Position numbers and translations under genes: made by a program. Below are positions 1-14,149 of a stretch of 64,000 nt of DNA, piece after piece. The stretch spans positions 3,880,157-3,944,156 of the forward strand of contig NC_084687.1 in the NCBI RefSeq assembly GCF_028389875.1, written 5' to 3'. The notes under the pieces were generated by a model, which worked only from the letters and a program-made list of their open reading frames with translations, was not told the DNA's origin and made no database searches. This DNA comes from Rhea pennata (taxonomy: Eukaryota > Chordata > Aves > Rheiformes > Rheidae). Positions within the stretch are counted from its first letter, which is position 1, and every line of letters begins with the position of its first letter.

Positions 1-900
1 CGCTCTGAGAGGCGGAGCGGGCTTCGGGGACGGCGACCCGCGCCCCGGCGCGCGGAGAGGCTCCGACGGCGCAGCGCGGCGCCCGGGCGCCCGAGCCGGC
101 GGAAAGCGGAGGGGGGGAGCCCGGCCGGGACCCCGCGGCGCAGAGCCGCTCCGGGACGGGATCCGGCGCCGCTCCGGCGGGAGCCGGTGCCGCTCGGCAG
201 GAACTCTGCCGGCCGCGGCAGGGCTGCTCCGGATTCGCGCCAGATCTCCCCCAACGCCTCGCCCAGCCGGGATCCCGCGGGTCGGCACCGCTTCGGGGGC
301 GGCGAGCCGGCCCCCGGGGCGCCTCCTCCGCAAGGACGCGGCGCCGTCCAAGAGAGAGGGTTTTTTTTTTTTTGTTTGTTTGGTTTTTTTTGCAAAAGGG
401 GCGATGGCGAGCGGTGGCCCCGGTCCCTGCCGCGGGGCCGCCCCGCGCCCCCGTCGCTGCCCCGCGGGGCGCAGGGCCCGGCCCGTGCTTTTGGTTTGGT
501 TTGGCTTTCACTGCCTGATCCTGCTCCTAGGGAAGGGGGGGGGGAAAGGGGGAAAAAAAAGAAAAAGAAAGAAAAAGATGTAATTTTTGCTGTTTCCTTC
601 TGGAATATAAATCTGAAATGCAAATACTCAAACCCGAACTTGGACAGAGACCTGGGGATTGTTTAACCTGCACATTTCATAAGAGTCTAAGTTACCCGGC
701 AATGTTGATCTTTTATATTATAGGGTTTTTTATTTGTTTTTCTTTCGGTTTTGGCCAGCGATGAGTTGTGGTTTCGGTTCAAATGAGGAGTATAGAGGGG
801 AGCCCCGGATGCCCATGAAATGCTTTGTGGGAGTTTAAGGGAGGGAAAAAAATAATAAAAAACCCGTTTGGTGGTTTTTTGTTTTTAACTTAAAATAGCC
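1..900. other. GC-rich block passing into AT-rich sequence, no gene recognised
   Basis: Positions 1-540 are very GC-rich and CpG-dense, broken by a T tract near 361-390. After a G/A-rich stretch (about 531-575) the sequence becomes AT-rich to 900. An octamer ATGCAAAT lies at 618-625. A plus-strand AATAAA lies at 854-859 and a minus-strand AATAAA (TTTATT on plus) at 729-734. In human the gene next to PACSIN1 on this side is SPDEF, tail to tail with it, so this could be the 3' end of a plus-strand gene entering from outside the window. I see no ETS-domain or other recognisable coding sequence, so that is inference only. Confidence 0.3.
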
Positions 901-3697
901 GCCTGTGGCAGCTGCTGCGTTTTTGTCGTCTTTTGGCCCGTTTCGGACTGTTTACATGGCAGAGCAGCGAAGGTCTTTGGCCAGCCCTGCAAACACCGTG
1001 AGCGGGTTGAAGTCTGAGACTGCCGGAGGAAGGAGAGGAGCAGGCGAAGGAGGAAAACAGCTTTTGTCTCTGGAAAAGGGAGGGAGAGAAAAAAAAGGGG
1101 GGGGGGGAAGGGGAAGCGTGTGTCGGGTGGTTTCCTCCGGGTGCCCCCGGCTGCCGAGCCGGGGTTTCTCCAGCAAGTCCCTCCCGGGGGGATCAGGGTG
1201 TGAGGCGGCCTCCGATGACGCCGGGGTGCCCGTCCCCTCCCCGCAGCCCCCCTCGCCCGGGGGTCCCGGAGGTGCCCCGGCACCGGCTCTCCGTGGTCCC
1301 CGGCGAGCGGATCGTCGCTCCCAGCCGGCCCCTGTGGCAGAGGGAAAGCCGAGGCCGGCGCTTTCCCCGCGGGCTGCTGCAAGTTTGCAGACCTCAACCT
1401 GCCACCGAAACTGCCCCAGGTGCCTCCGTCCTGCCCTGACGGTCCTGGACGTGCCCCGGATGGGGCAAATGGGAGGAAACCCGGAGCACCCGTCCGCTCC
1501 CTGCAGCTCAGGGGCGAGAAAACCAGGGTCGATCTTGAGGTGTTGCCCGGCACCAGGTTTTCGGGATGAGACCAGCTGCCCCTCCCACACCCCGGGCCTC
1601 AGGGCCCCCGCGAGCTCCCCCGGGGTCTGCAGCCCCGGCAGGCACATCCGCGCGGGGCGAGATCGGCGCGTGCGAGGCAGACGAGGGCCCAAGCCGGCAG
1701 AACGCTTACAGAGCTCAGCCATTTTCGCTTGCTGTTCTTGTTGTTGTATCCACGGTAATACAATCACAATATATATATATATATTATATATATACTTCTT
1801 AAATTACACAATCAATGTACAAAAAACCGGGGTGCATTGCTGAGACAGGTGGTTGGTTGGGTTTTTTTTTTGACTTCCCCCCCCCCCCCGCTCCGCATAA
1901 TTGTAACTAGCAGAAGAGACGGGGCTGGGCAGCTCTCGCCCGCGGTACCCAGCGCGCGGCGATTGCCTTGCTTCGGAGGAACACCCGCTCCCTGGGGCCA
2001 AAGAATTCGCGAACCGACGGACCGGGGAAGAGAGGAGAGGTGGGAGAGGAGCGCGCGGGGCGGACGATGGCGGTGATGCAGGCGGGGCTGATGTTATGGA
2101 GATAAATAAGAGCTGGGCTGTGGAGACGAGCCTCTGGGCTCTTTCCCCAGGTTGCCCATGGCAGGAGGGTTGGGGTGAGATGGAGCGAAGGGGCTACGTC
2201 ACCCGTGAGCTTCCCGCACAGCGGCCGGTTGCAGAGGCCAGGGCCAAGTGGGGCTGGGAGGCGCTTTCCAAGAGCCGTGGTGGAGCAGGCGTCCAACCAA
2301 AAGACCCGTGCACTCACCCTCCGGGGCACGGAGGCTGGACAGGGTGGCTTGTTGTGAGATCCTGCGGTGGGTCCTCCATGCCGTGGGCTCAGGGGTGAGG
2401 AACCGGCCAGCGACGCTGCTTCCCCCCATGCAGGGAAGGGCTCTGGGGTCTTCGCCAGGCAGCTTCTTTGCAGCTGAGGTCCGCTCCCTGTGCTGAGCCT
2501 TCCTTGTCCTCCTGGATGCTTGCCAACCTCTTCCCACCTTAGCTCCCAGCTGGACCTGGCTCCCTGCCCCAGTGTGGGGACCAGACAGCCCGTAGGAAGG
2601 TTCCTGCTTCACCATGCGAGGCTGGGCTTTGCTTAACTCCTTTTCCCCCTCCTGCCAGCTCAAAGCCAGGGGCCGTGAGGTCTCCTCCTGCTGCAGGGGG
2701 ATTTTGCTCTTAGGAAAGGCAGTTCCACGGGGATTGTCCTCAGCAGCATCCAAACCAGGCCTCCACTTCACTGGGTTGGCTGTGAAGCTGCTTCCAGCAC
2801 CATCAAACCAGGGTGAGGTTCCTCTCCAAACAGCAGCCTATTTCAGGCCCTGCTGGGCCACCTGGCCCTGGATCTGGTTTGCCCTGGGATAAAAATGCCC
2901 TTGCGAGAGCCACTGCTGCTCCTGCAGCAGGGCATTGGCTCTGGAGCATCTACTCCCTCCAGCAGACAACACTTCCAGCAAGATCTTGACATCTCCGAGC
3001 AGACAAGGGACCTGGCCTGGCACAAAGGAGGAGGCTGAAGAGATGCCGCTGAACTATATGGTTGGGAAGGTCCAGCTGTTGAATCTGCAGCTGGCCCTGG
3101 CCATGGCCCACAGCAAGGTGGGAGGACTGGTTCACTGATGGGGCTGGATGTTGGCAGGAGAAGGAGGATGTTTATCCCCTTCCTTTGGGGAGAGAGGGCT
3201 GTGATGGAGGATGAATTGGGGAAAAGAGCTTGGGAACACCAATAAATAAACGGAGTAAAACTCCACTTCCTTTCATTTTGGGGGGAACGAATTTGATTGG
3301 TCCCAGGAGCTTAAGTGCTGTGCATTTCGGAACAGTTCCAGCCAATCAGAAGGTGGCTCATGATTTCAGTATCTTTAAAAACCAACCAATCAGAAGCTCT
3401 CACTGGTTGGGCTTTAAGATCTTGAGGTATTGGCTTTTCCCTTGGAAAACCAACTAAAGTAGAAGAACGGACGACGTCATCTTTTGCTTCACATTATCTT
3501 AGAAGAAAAAAGCAACTATGCAAAATACTCTTCAGAGACAACTCTTAAAAAAATAAAAGCTTGGTCGGAAAATATGTCTGAATCTCTAACTGTGAGGAGT
3601 GAACGACCAGACGGCAAAATGGCTGGTTGGCTGGTGGAGAGATGGAGACAACGGAGGGTGGATTTATCTGCTGACGGCAATGAGAACACCACAAGAC
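729..3697 (-). other. PACSIN1: Probable PACSIN1 3' UTR (extent uncertain)
   Basis: This is the sequence downstream of the PACSIN1 stop codon on the minus strand. I found no minus-strand AATAAA or ATTAAA between 3697 and about 740; the first is at 734-729, which would give a 3' UTR of about 3 kb. A long 3' UTR is usual for mammalian PACSIN1. The stretch holds an (AT)n run at 1769-1794, GC-rich parts with frames open by chance, and the CCAAT cluster listed separately. The end point is inference; a non-canonical signal nearer the stop is equally possible. Confidence 0.3.
3295..3480. promoter_or_regulatory. Cluster of four CCAAT boxes and a CRE-like site
   Basis: Two identical CCAATCAGAAG elements lie at 3342-3352 and 3386-3396 on the plus strand. 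Two inverted CCAAT boxes (ATTGG) lie at 3296-3300 and 3429-3433, and a CRE-like GACGTCAT at 3473-3480. NF-Y sites at 30-50 bp spacing followed by a CRE are typical of promoters or enhancers, yet this cluster sits 0.2-0.4 kb beyond the PACSIN1 stop codon. It may drive an antisense or unannotated transcript, or be an enhancer. No TATA box or coding sequence was tied to it. Confidence 0.35.
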
Positions 3698-7448
<3,751 letters not shown>

Positions 7449-7518
7449 GGCTCCCGGTCCTGCCTCGGGCGTTCGCGCGGGCGCTCGGTCTCGCTCTGGG
7501 AAGCACCAGCCTCATGCG
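7449..7518 (-). other. PACSIN1: 5' UTR part of the first coding exon of PACSIN1
   Basis: Upstream of the start codon the minus strand reads a pyrimidine tract and CCCCGCAG at about 7527-7519, followed by 70 nt to the ATG. This is a good splice acceptor, so the ATG exon is probably preceded by one or more non-coding exons, as in mammals. The exact acceptor has not been tested. Confidence 0.5.
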
Positions 7519-8439
7519 CTGCGGGGAGAGGGGCCGGGCTCAGCGGAGGGGCCGGGTCCCCGGGGCGCGACGCTGAGCGTGGGGCACACTGCCGCCAGGC
7601 GTCAGGGCAGGCGCGAGCGTCCAACGGATCGCCGCCTCCCCCCTGCCCTGCCTTCGCCCTCCCGCAGCCCCTTTGCAGCATGCGCGGGAGCTGCAAGGAT
7701 GCAGGAGCCACGCGCAGCCCCGGCCGAGCAGCCAGCGCGGAGCATCGCCCCGCGCGTTGCTCCGAGCGCGAGGAGCCCTGCACCACGCACATGCCGTATC
7801 CCCACCGGCAGGAGGGGATTGAGCTGGGAGCAGTGGTTTTAGCCGAGACGCCCTTCGAGCCGCATCGTCCTCTCCGGGCACAGAGATGCGCCCTGTCCGT
7901 CAGCCCGTCTGCTGCTGGAGCCGGTCGCGGGCCGGCATTGACAGCGGGACCCAATGGTGGCGGCAGCCCCCCGGCAAGGAGCAGCCTGAGCCGGCGGCTC
8001 CATCCGGCTGCCGTCACGTGAGCCGGTCCGCGCCGTTATCGGCACAGATGGGTCAGAAAACGGGAGCTGTCGCCTGCGGGTCCTGCTGGGGGAGCGGGGA
8101 CCCGGCTCTTCCCCGGTGCCCCCCTCCCTCCCGCCGCCAGCACCGCCTGCGCCCTGCACCGCGGGGCCAAGAGTCCAGCTGGAGGGGCTCTGAAATCAGG
8201 CTAGAGCCAAACCTGCCTTAGGAAGCCGCAGACCCCCCCCCCCCCGCCCAGCTCTTCGCCCCAGACCCGCTGCGGCATCCGCGCCCCGCCGGTCCCGCGG
8301 GTTCCTTACGTAACCGCGGGGAAGCCCGATCTGCCGCAGCGCCGATGCCGGGCTGGGCTGAGGAAGCAAAATCCCCAAAGCTGCTCCCCCGGGAAGGAGG
8401 GACCCCCCCCGGGAGCGTCCCCGCGGCGGGCGCCCTTAC

Positions 8440-8640
8440 CCGGCGAGGGTGCTGCCCCGGCCGCTGCGCATCCCCGCGGGGAGGCCGGGGCGAGCGGCCG
8501 CAGCGGGGCCGGGGTGGGGGGAGGCTGGCGGGGGCGAGCGCGGCCCGAAGAAATTCTCGTCCTGCTATTCCAACCTAATCCGTCCTGATCTTCAGAAAAA
8601 CGGCATCCCCGGAGCGTCACGTGGCCCCGCCGCGCGCCTT
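8440..8640 (-). promoter_or_regulatory. PACSIN1: Candidate proximal PACSIN1 non-coding first exon and promoter
   Basis: On the minus strand a donor-like GCCGG|GTAAGG puts an exon end at 8440, 0.9 kb upstream of the acceptor at 7518. The sequence upstream of the donor lies in a CpG island with a CACGTG E-box near 8618-8623. It fits an alternative non-coding first exon. The right-hand boundary (transcription start) is a guess. Confidence 0.3.
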
Positions 8641-9304
8641 AACCCTTCACCGCTCCGCCGCGGGCTGCGTCAGAGCCGGGCGCAGCAGCTCGGCGCGGGG
8701 CCGGGCAGGGAGCCGCGGTGGCCACGAGCATCCCGCCACCCCCCTGCTCCGGCCGCGCTCCCGTGGGGGACCGCGGGGCCATGCAGCGTCTCCTGGAGGG
8801 ATGGGGCCGGGAATCGCCCTTGGGAGGCGGAGGTGGAAGACGTGCTGCGTCTCCCCAGGCTTTTTCCAGAGCATTTATTGGGCTAATGGACACATTTGGG
8901 GTCAAAACCCCTCGGAAACCGTAAGGAAAGCTGTGGATTTAGGGGCTGGCCTCAGGCGACAGCCTGTTCCTCCTGCCCGGGGCTGAGCGAGGAAGGGGGG
9001 CGGAAGCAGGGACCTCCGGGGCGCCGCGGGAGCGCGGGGTGCCGAAACGGTTACGGGCACGCCACGGCGCAGCTCGCCGGGCTGGAAGTAACGGGGCCTC
9101 GCGGGGATTTAGTGATATAACCGAGAAACCCACCAATCCCCGGGCGCCTTCCCCGGCCGGTTAAAAATAAACGCGTGGCTCTGGCCGTCGCGCAGCCTCC
9201 GCGACACGTACGTACGTGGGGCCGTGGCACCGTCGCCCCGTTCCCAGCGCCGCGCAGCGCCCGCGCGCCGGCGCTTGGCTCTGTCCCGAGGCTGCGCTGG
9301 CGGC

Positions 9305-9342
9305 GGGATGGAGGAGCAGCCTCGGGATGGAGGAGCAGCCTC
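9305..9342. repeat. 19-bp tandem duplication, two copies
   Basis: The unit GGGATGGAGGAGCAGCCTC occurs twice in direct succession (9305-9323 and 9324-9342) without mismatch, in a GC-rich context. A perfect copy suggests a recent slippage or duplication event. Confidence 0.85.
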
Positions 9343-9637
9343 GGGGCGCAGCCCCGGCCCGGCCCCGCAGCTGCGGTGGGCAGCGGGGCAGCGACGACGG
9401 GCGCGTGCCTGCGGCAGCCCGGGCGCTGCGGGTGGGCGAACCGGCGCCGCGCGCCCGGCGGGCTGGGGAGTCGGGTGCTGCACGGTTTGGGTGCTGCAGC
9501 TCCGTCCTCTCTCTCTGCCTGTGGCTCTGGGGGCTATTTTTGGCTCTGCATCATTTTACGGTTGAGGTTGCTGCCTCGTTGCCCCTCTCCAGCCCCGCGC
9601 AGATGCACACCCATGCACGCACACCCGTGCACGCACC

Positions 9638-9696
9638 TACACGTATGCATGCACATGCACATGCATGCATGCATGCATGTGTGCACATACGCGTGC
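9638..9696. repeat. 59-bp perfect alternating purine-pyrimidine tract (CA/TG/CATG type)
   Basis: Every base from 9638 to 9696 alternates pyrimidine and purine, made of CA, TG and ATGC steps with a core of repeated ATGC (about 9661-9678). A less regular CACGCA-type run precedes it from about 9601. Such tracts are a classic substrate for left-handed Z-DNA and replicate unstably. The cysteine-, histidine- and methionine-rich frame read across it on the minus strand is a repeat artefact. Confidence 0.85.
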
Positions 9697-12600
9697 TTGC
9701 ACACCCGCACGCCCGCCGGCACGAGGCCGCCCTCGCTCCCTGTGCGGTGCCTGTCAGCCCGGCACAGCCCATCGCGTCGCATCAAGGCAGCTGGCGGTGA
9801 CGCCTGCCGCCCGCGGTTTCGGCGGGCCGAGCCGCGGCCGTGGCTCGCTGCCAGGCCCCGTGCCGCGCTGCTGCAGCCTGGCGCTGCTCCCCCAGTGCCC
9901 TCGGCGGAGGGGGCTGCGTTTCGCCGGCCCGGACCCCCGCCGGGTCTCTCTCCAGCCTCCCCGGCCAGGCTGGCTCAGGGCTGAGCACTGCTGCAGCTCG
10001 TCTCGCGGTGCGTGGGGAAGGGGTGCAGGGAAGCGGCCAGGGGCAGTGCAGGGGGGGGGTCTGCCCCCCATGCAGGAGCTGCCTGCAGAGAGGCGGCGCA
10101 GGGCCGGCCGGGCGCACGCGTGCGGGACGGGCGCTCGCCGGGGACGCGGCCGCCGGCCCCGCGCCGGCAGGAGGCTGCTGCAATGCAGAGGGCCGGTGCT
10201 GCAGCTGCTGCCCGGGGCGGCACGCGCCTGCCCGCGCTTCCAAAACCAGGAGCTCTCCCTGCCCGTGCCCCCTCTCCCCATCGCCGTTTCGCCCTGCATC
10301 CCGTGTCCCTGGGAGCCACCACCGCAGGCTCCTCCGGCACCAGGAGAGGATCCACGGTGCTGCTACAGCGGCTGCACCGGCTCGCTCCCACCTCCCGCGG
10401 CCGGGGGGGGGAAGCAACCGGGGACGATACGGGTCCCAGCATTGGGGCTTGCTGCGGGGCTCCCCCCGGGGTCCCTTTCCCTGCTGCCGCCTCCGTGCCC
10501 GATCCCGGCCGCTGCCTCCCAGCCCTGCTCACGCCGGGCTCAGGGATGCGGAAGAGCTGAGGCGCAGGCAGAGCCCGGGACCGGCCGGGAGACGCAGCTG
10601 GGTACAAAAGCCCCCGGGGTGGCACGGCCGGGCCCTAGGCGGAGGGAGCCGAGCCGCCTGCGGCTCACGTCAGGCTCTCCTGCCCCTGCCGCGGGGAAGG
10701 TGCCGCTTCCAAGCGGCACCCCGGAGCCGCGGCGCTGAGCGCAGCCCCTCGCCGCCGGGAAGGGGCTGCCTCGCTCCAGCGCTGCGGAGGAGCGTGCAGC
10801 CACGCCGGCTGATGCAATCCTCCCCGCCGGCTCCTCCGCTGCCTCTCGCGCAGCCACGACGCGCTCGGGCCGGGCCGAGTGTGCCCGTTGCCGGCGCAGG
10901 GGAGGGAGCCGGCGATGGGAAGCTGCCACGGTCGCTGGCGGCGCGGTCGCCACGGCGCAGCGTTCGCTGGGCGCCTTTCGGAGCCCCCCCCTTAGGCTGC
11001 CTCTGCTGCAACGTTGCCGCCGGCCTGCAGCACATGGTGCATCGGCCACGTGGCCGGGCAGAGGCTGGGGAAAGCCGACGGGCAGAGGCGCAGGCGGCTG
11101 CAAATCCTCCCGGGAGAGAGGCCGAGCCAAGCCGGCAGGGTGCTCGGCGGCGGCCGACGTGGCCGCCCGCGCTGCCGGGGATAACCGCGGCCGGCGTTTC
11201 GGAGGAGCCGGCGCCCGGGACCGACGCTTCGCACAGTTTCCCGCAGGATGCAGCGGCCACGGACACCGATCTCAGAGCACCAGCACAAATCGATGCAATG
11301 TGAGAAGCAGCCTTGCTGCAAAATGCTTCTGCAAGCCCAGCTGCTGAACGGGGAAATAACGCGGTGCGGCGCGTGCCGAGCGCCGGCTGCGAGAGCTGGA
11401 GACCCGTGGTGGGGCAGAGCCACCGATCCGCCGCGTGCTGCTGCCTTGCCGATGCTCCGGGGCCCCCAGCAGGGTCCTCGGGGAGAGCCGATAGCTTGGG
11501 CAACCTGCAAACGCATCGGTTGTCCGAGCTTTTCCTGCAGTTCAGCTCGGGCTCCCAGCCTGTCAAATCCGGACCCTCCAGGGAGCTTTAACATTCGCTA
11601 GCTCCTGCCCGTCGGCCCCTCCGAAGCACGCGGGGCCGGGGAAGAGGCAGGGGCTGGAGCGGGGAGGTGCTGCCAACAGGTTGGTCCCATTGCCGGGGCG
11701 AGAGGCAGGCGAGCCGGCGAGCTGAGGACCGGGCACCTTTCCTCGCCCCGGTCATCACGCGGAGCCAAAGGCCGCGCAGGAGGCGAGCTGGGGGCCCCTT
11801 CGGAGCGGGCTGGAGACGCCTTGTTGCAGGGACTCATCCTGTCTTGCCTGGTGAAGATCCCTCCAGCCACGACACAAGCGGGACTGGAGCCCTGCTGCGG
11901 GGTGAGCCCAGCCCCGAGGCGAGGCAGGAGATGCCGGGTGCTTCTCCGCGGGATTTGGCCCCGGAGGCGGCACAAGGGCTGCAAACCCCTTCTGGGAGCC
12001 TTTTCTCCGGCGAAGCTGGTGGCTCTTGACTCGACTGCTCTGCTAAAGCCAAGCAAGTGGCTCCGCCGGCGCTGCTGCGAGGGGCCTCGCGCTGCAGCCC
12101 GACCGGGGCGCTCCACGCGTGCGTCCGCCGCCGCGCCGGGCGGGAGCCGCGCGGGCTCCGGGCCCCGGCAGCAAGCGCCTTCGCGTGCCGAAAGGTTTGT
12201 CTTCTTCCCGCTCTCCCCAAAGTCATCCTGGGCAGGCACCGGCAGAAATCTTCCAGCGATTTTGCAAGCCTCGCGGGAAGATTTGGGGAAATATCCATGG
12301 CATTTCCAGGTAACGTGAATGTTTCTTTCCAGAGGAGCTTGCAGCCGGGCTGAGGCATGGGAGATGCGCTGGGAATGTGGATGGGCACCCGGGGCTGGCG
12401 GGATGCTGTCGCCCCGTCCCTGTGCCCAGGCCCGGGCAAGGGAGAGGGGTCTGAGCCACAGCTCGTGGGGTTTTGAGTCACCTCCAAGCTCTGCAGCTTT
12501 TCTCGCTCTCTCTTAGCTTTGTGCCGCAAGGGAGGATGTCGTGACTCCTGAGCAGGGGTTTGCAGTCCCAGCAGAGGATTTCGGTACCGTTCCAAATATG

Positions 12601-13266
12601 AGTTTGCAAATAATGCAAGAACGAGCAAATGGTGGTGCTGGGGGTACGGCGGTGCTGTCCCCTCCCCTTCCATGTCAGGGCCTCGTGCATGGGGGTCTGG
12701 TCCCCTCCACCCTGGTTGCATTGACCCAGGGCTGGGCGGGCAGATGGGAGGCGAGATGGGCTGAGGGGGGCTGGTGGTGGGGCTGCTGGGAGCAGGACGC
12801 TGCAGGCAGCTGGCTGCGTTTTAGCTGGTTTTGGTGGGGAAAGAAACTGGGCAGAGATGGAGGGAGCTCAAAGCAGGGGGTAGGAAGCACAGGGCTGGGT
12901 GGGGGTTGAGGGGTGATGCTGGAGCTAAAACTGCAAAAGGAGGGATTTCAGTGGTGGGGGTGACAGTCAGCTGGGCAGGGGGTAGCAATGAGCGGCATTG
13001 CACAAGCCCTCCCCCCTCCCTTTACAGCTGGAGAAACTGAGGCACAAACCTGGGCGAGGGGCAGTCCCACCGATGAGGCATCCCCAGCCCCGGCACCCAC
13101 TCAGAAGCACTGGGGGGGGCTGAAAGTCGCACAGCCCCTCGGCCCTCCCTGGCACCGAGGGACGCTGCATCCTGCCTACGGGCTGCAAACCAGTGCTGAA
13201 CTGCCCGGTCCTTAAGCGGCGCCCTGCGGCCCCATCCTCCGCTGTGCCAGCGACCCTGCAGCCGCC

Positions 13267-13940
13267 ATCCCCAGCTGCGCAGGGGGCACAGGCATCCTGC
13301 ATCTCCATCTGTGCGGAGGACCAGGCATCCTGCACCCCCATCCCTGCAAGGGAGTCGGGCATCCTGCATCCTCCCTTCCTATCCATGCAGGGGGGCACAG
13401 GCATCCTGCATCCGCATCCATGCAAAGGATCTGGCACCCTGCATTCCCATTCCTGCAAGGGATTCGGGCATCCTGCACCCTCTGTCCCCTTCTGTGCAGG
13501 GGGCACAGGCATCCTGCATCCGTGTTTGTGCAAAGGACCAGGCATCCTGCACCCCCATCCCTGCAAGGGAGTCGGGCATCCTGCATCCTCCTCTCCATCT
13601 GTGCAAGCGGCAGGGACCTCCTGCATCCCTGTCCCTGAAAGGGGATTTAGGCATCTGCATCCTCTCTCCCCATCCGTGCAGGGGGCACAGGCATCCTGCA
13701 TCTCCATCTGTGCAGAGGACCAGGCATCCTGCATCCCCATCCCTGCAAGGGATTCGGGCATCCTGCATCCTCCGTTCCTATCCATGCAGGGAGGCACAGG
13801 CATCCTGCATCTGCATCCGTGCAAAGGACCAGGCATCCTGCACCCCCATCCCTGCAAGGGATTCGGGCATCCTGCATCCTCCTCTCCAACTGTGCAAGCA
13901 GCAGGGACCTCCTGCATCCCCATCCCCAACCCTGCAGGGC
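13267..13940. repeat. Higher-order minisatellite, about 108-bp unit of three subunits
   Basis: The motif GGCATCCTGCAT or a near copy recurs at about 13291, 13324, 13358, 13400, 13433, 13467, 13508, 13541, 13575 and 13616, and again at 13690, 13724, 13758, 13799, 13833, 13867 and 13908. Spacings cycle 33, 34 and 41, so the higher-order unit is 108-109 bp, present about six times; one copy near 13618-13690 is shortened to about 74 bp. Because 108 is a multiple of three, frames stay open through the array on both strands. The proline/cysteine/methionine-rich frames there have no independent support as genes. Confidence 0.9.
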
Positions 13941-13988
13941 ACCCAGGTGCCCCGTGCTGCTTTCCAGGCCTCAGGGGAAGGCACTTAC

Positions 13989-14110
13989 CTGGGACAGGCG
14001 GGTGCCCAGTGGGTGGGGGTCGCGGCGCGGGGCGCCGGGCACGGCGGGGCGGCCGCGCTGCGCTGCGCGCCGGCCGTGCAGCAGCGCCGTGCACGGGGCC
14101 CGGGCGCGCG
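13989..14110 (-). promoter_or_regulatory. PACSIN1: Candidate distal PACSIN1 first exon and promoter
   Basis: The minus strand carries a near-consensus donor CCCAG|GTAAGTGC with the exon ending at 13989. It lies at the edge of a CpG-dense block (about 13990-14160) that contains an RFX-type X-box (14130-14143). It would splice to the acceptor at 7518 across a 6.5-kb intron containing the minisatellite. Strength of donor, CpG setting and orientation support it; the start site is not visible. Confidence 0.35.
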
Positions 14111-14129
14111 CCCTGCCTGCAGCCCTCCC

Positions 14130-14143
14130 GTTGTCATGGCAAC
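14130..14143. promoter_or_regulatory. X-box (RFX-type) site
   Basis: GTTGTCATGGCAAC is an imperfect palindrome matching the RFX X-box pattern (half sites GTTGYC and GGCAAC with a 2-base spacer). It lies about 140 bp upstream, on the minus strand, of the candidate PACSIN1 distal donor. RFX factors act in ciliated and neuronal cells, which suits a neuronal gene, but the link is inference. Confidence 0.45.
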
Positions 14144-14149
14144 GGGGAT

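Larger units (their letters stand above)
8641..13260. other. GC-rich non-coding stretch, no gene recognised
   Basis: The sequence is CpG-rich throughout, so stop codons are scarce and long open frames occur on both strands. None shows a known domain, a consistent codon pattern or a splice structure. Internal features worth naming are the alternating purine-pyrimidine tract (9638-9696) and a 19-bp tandem duplication (9305-9342). If the distal first exon near 13989 is real, most of this is PACSIN1 intron 1. Confidence 0.5.

Noticed and set aside
9534-9785. Cys/His/Met-rich minus-strand frame resembling a metal-binding peptide
   Set aside because: Direct translation of the CATG/CA alternating tract.
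9840-11303. 487-codon plus-strand open frame
   Set aside because: Very GC-rich DNA with frames open on both strands over the same span; composition is Ala/Arg/Pro/Gly-rich, with no domain, splice site or codon pattern.
13267-13940. CRISPR-like array
   Set aside because: Repeats are contiguous subunits without unique spacers, in a vertebrate genome; it is a minisatellite.
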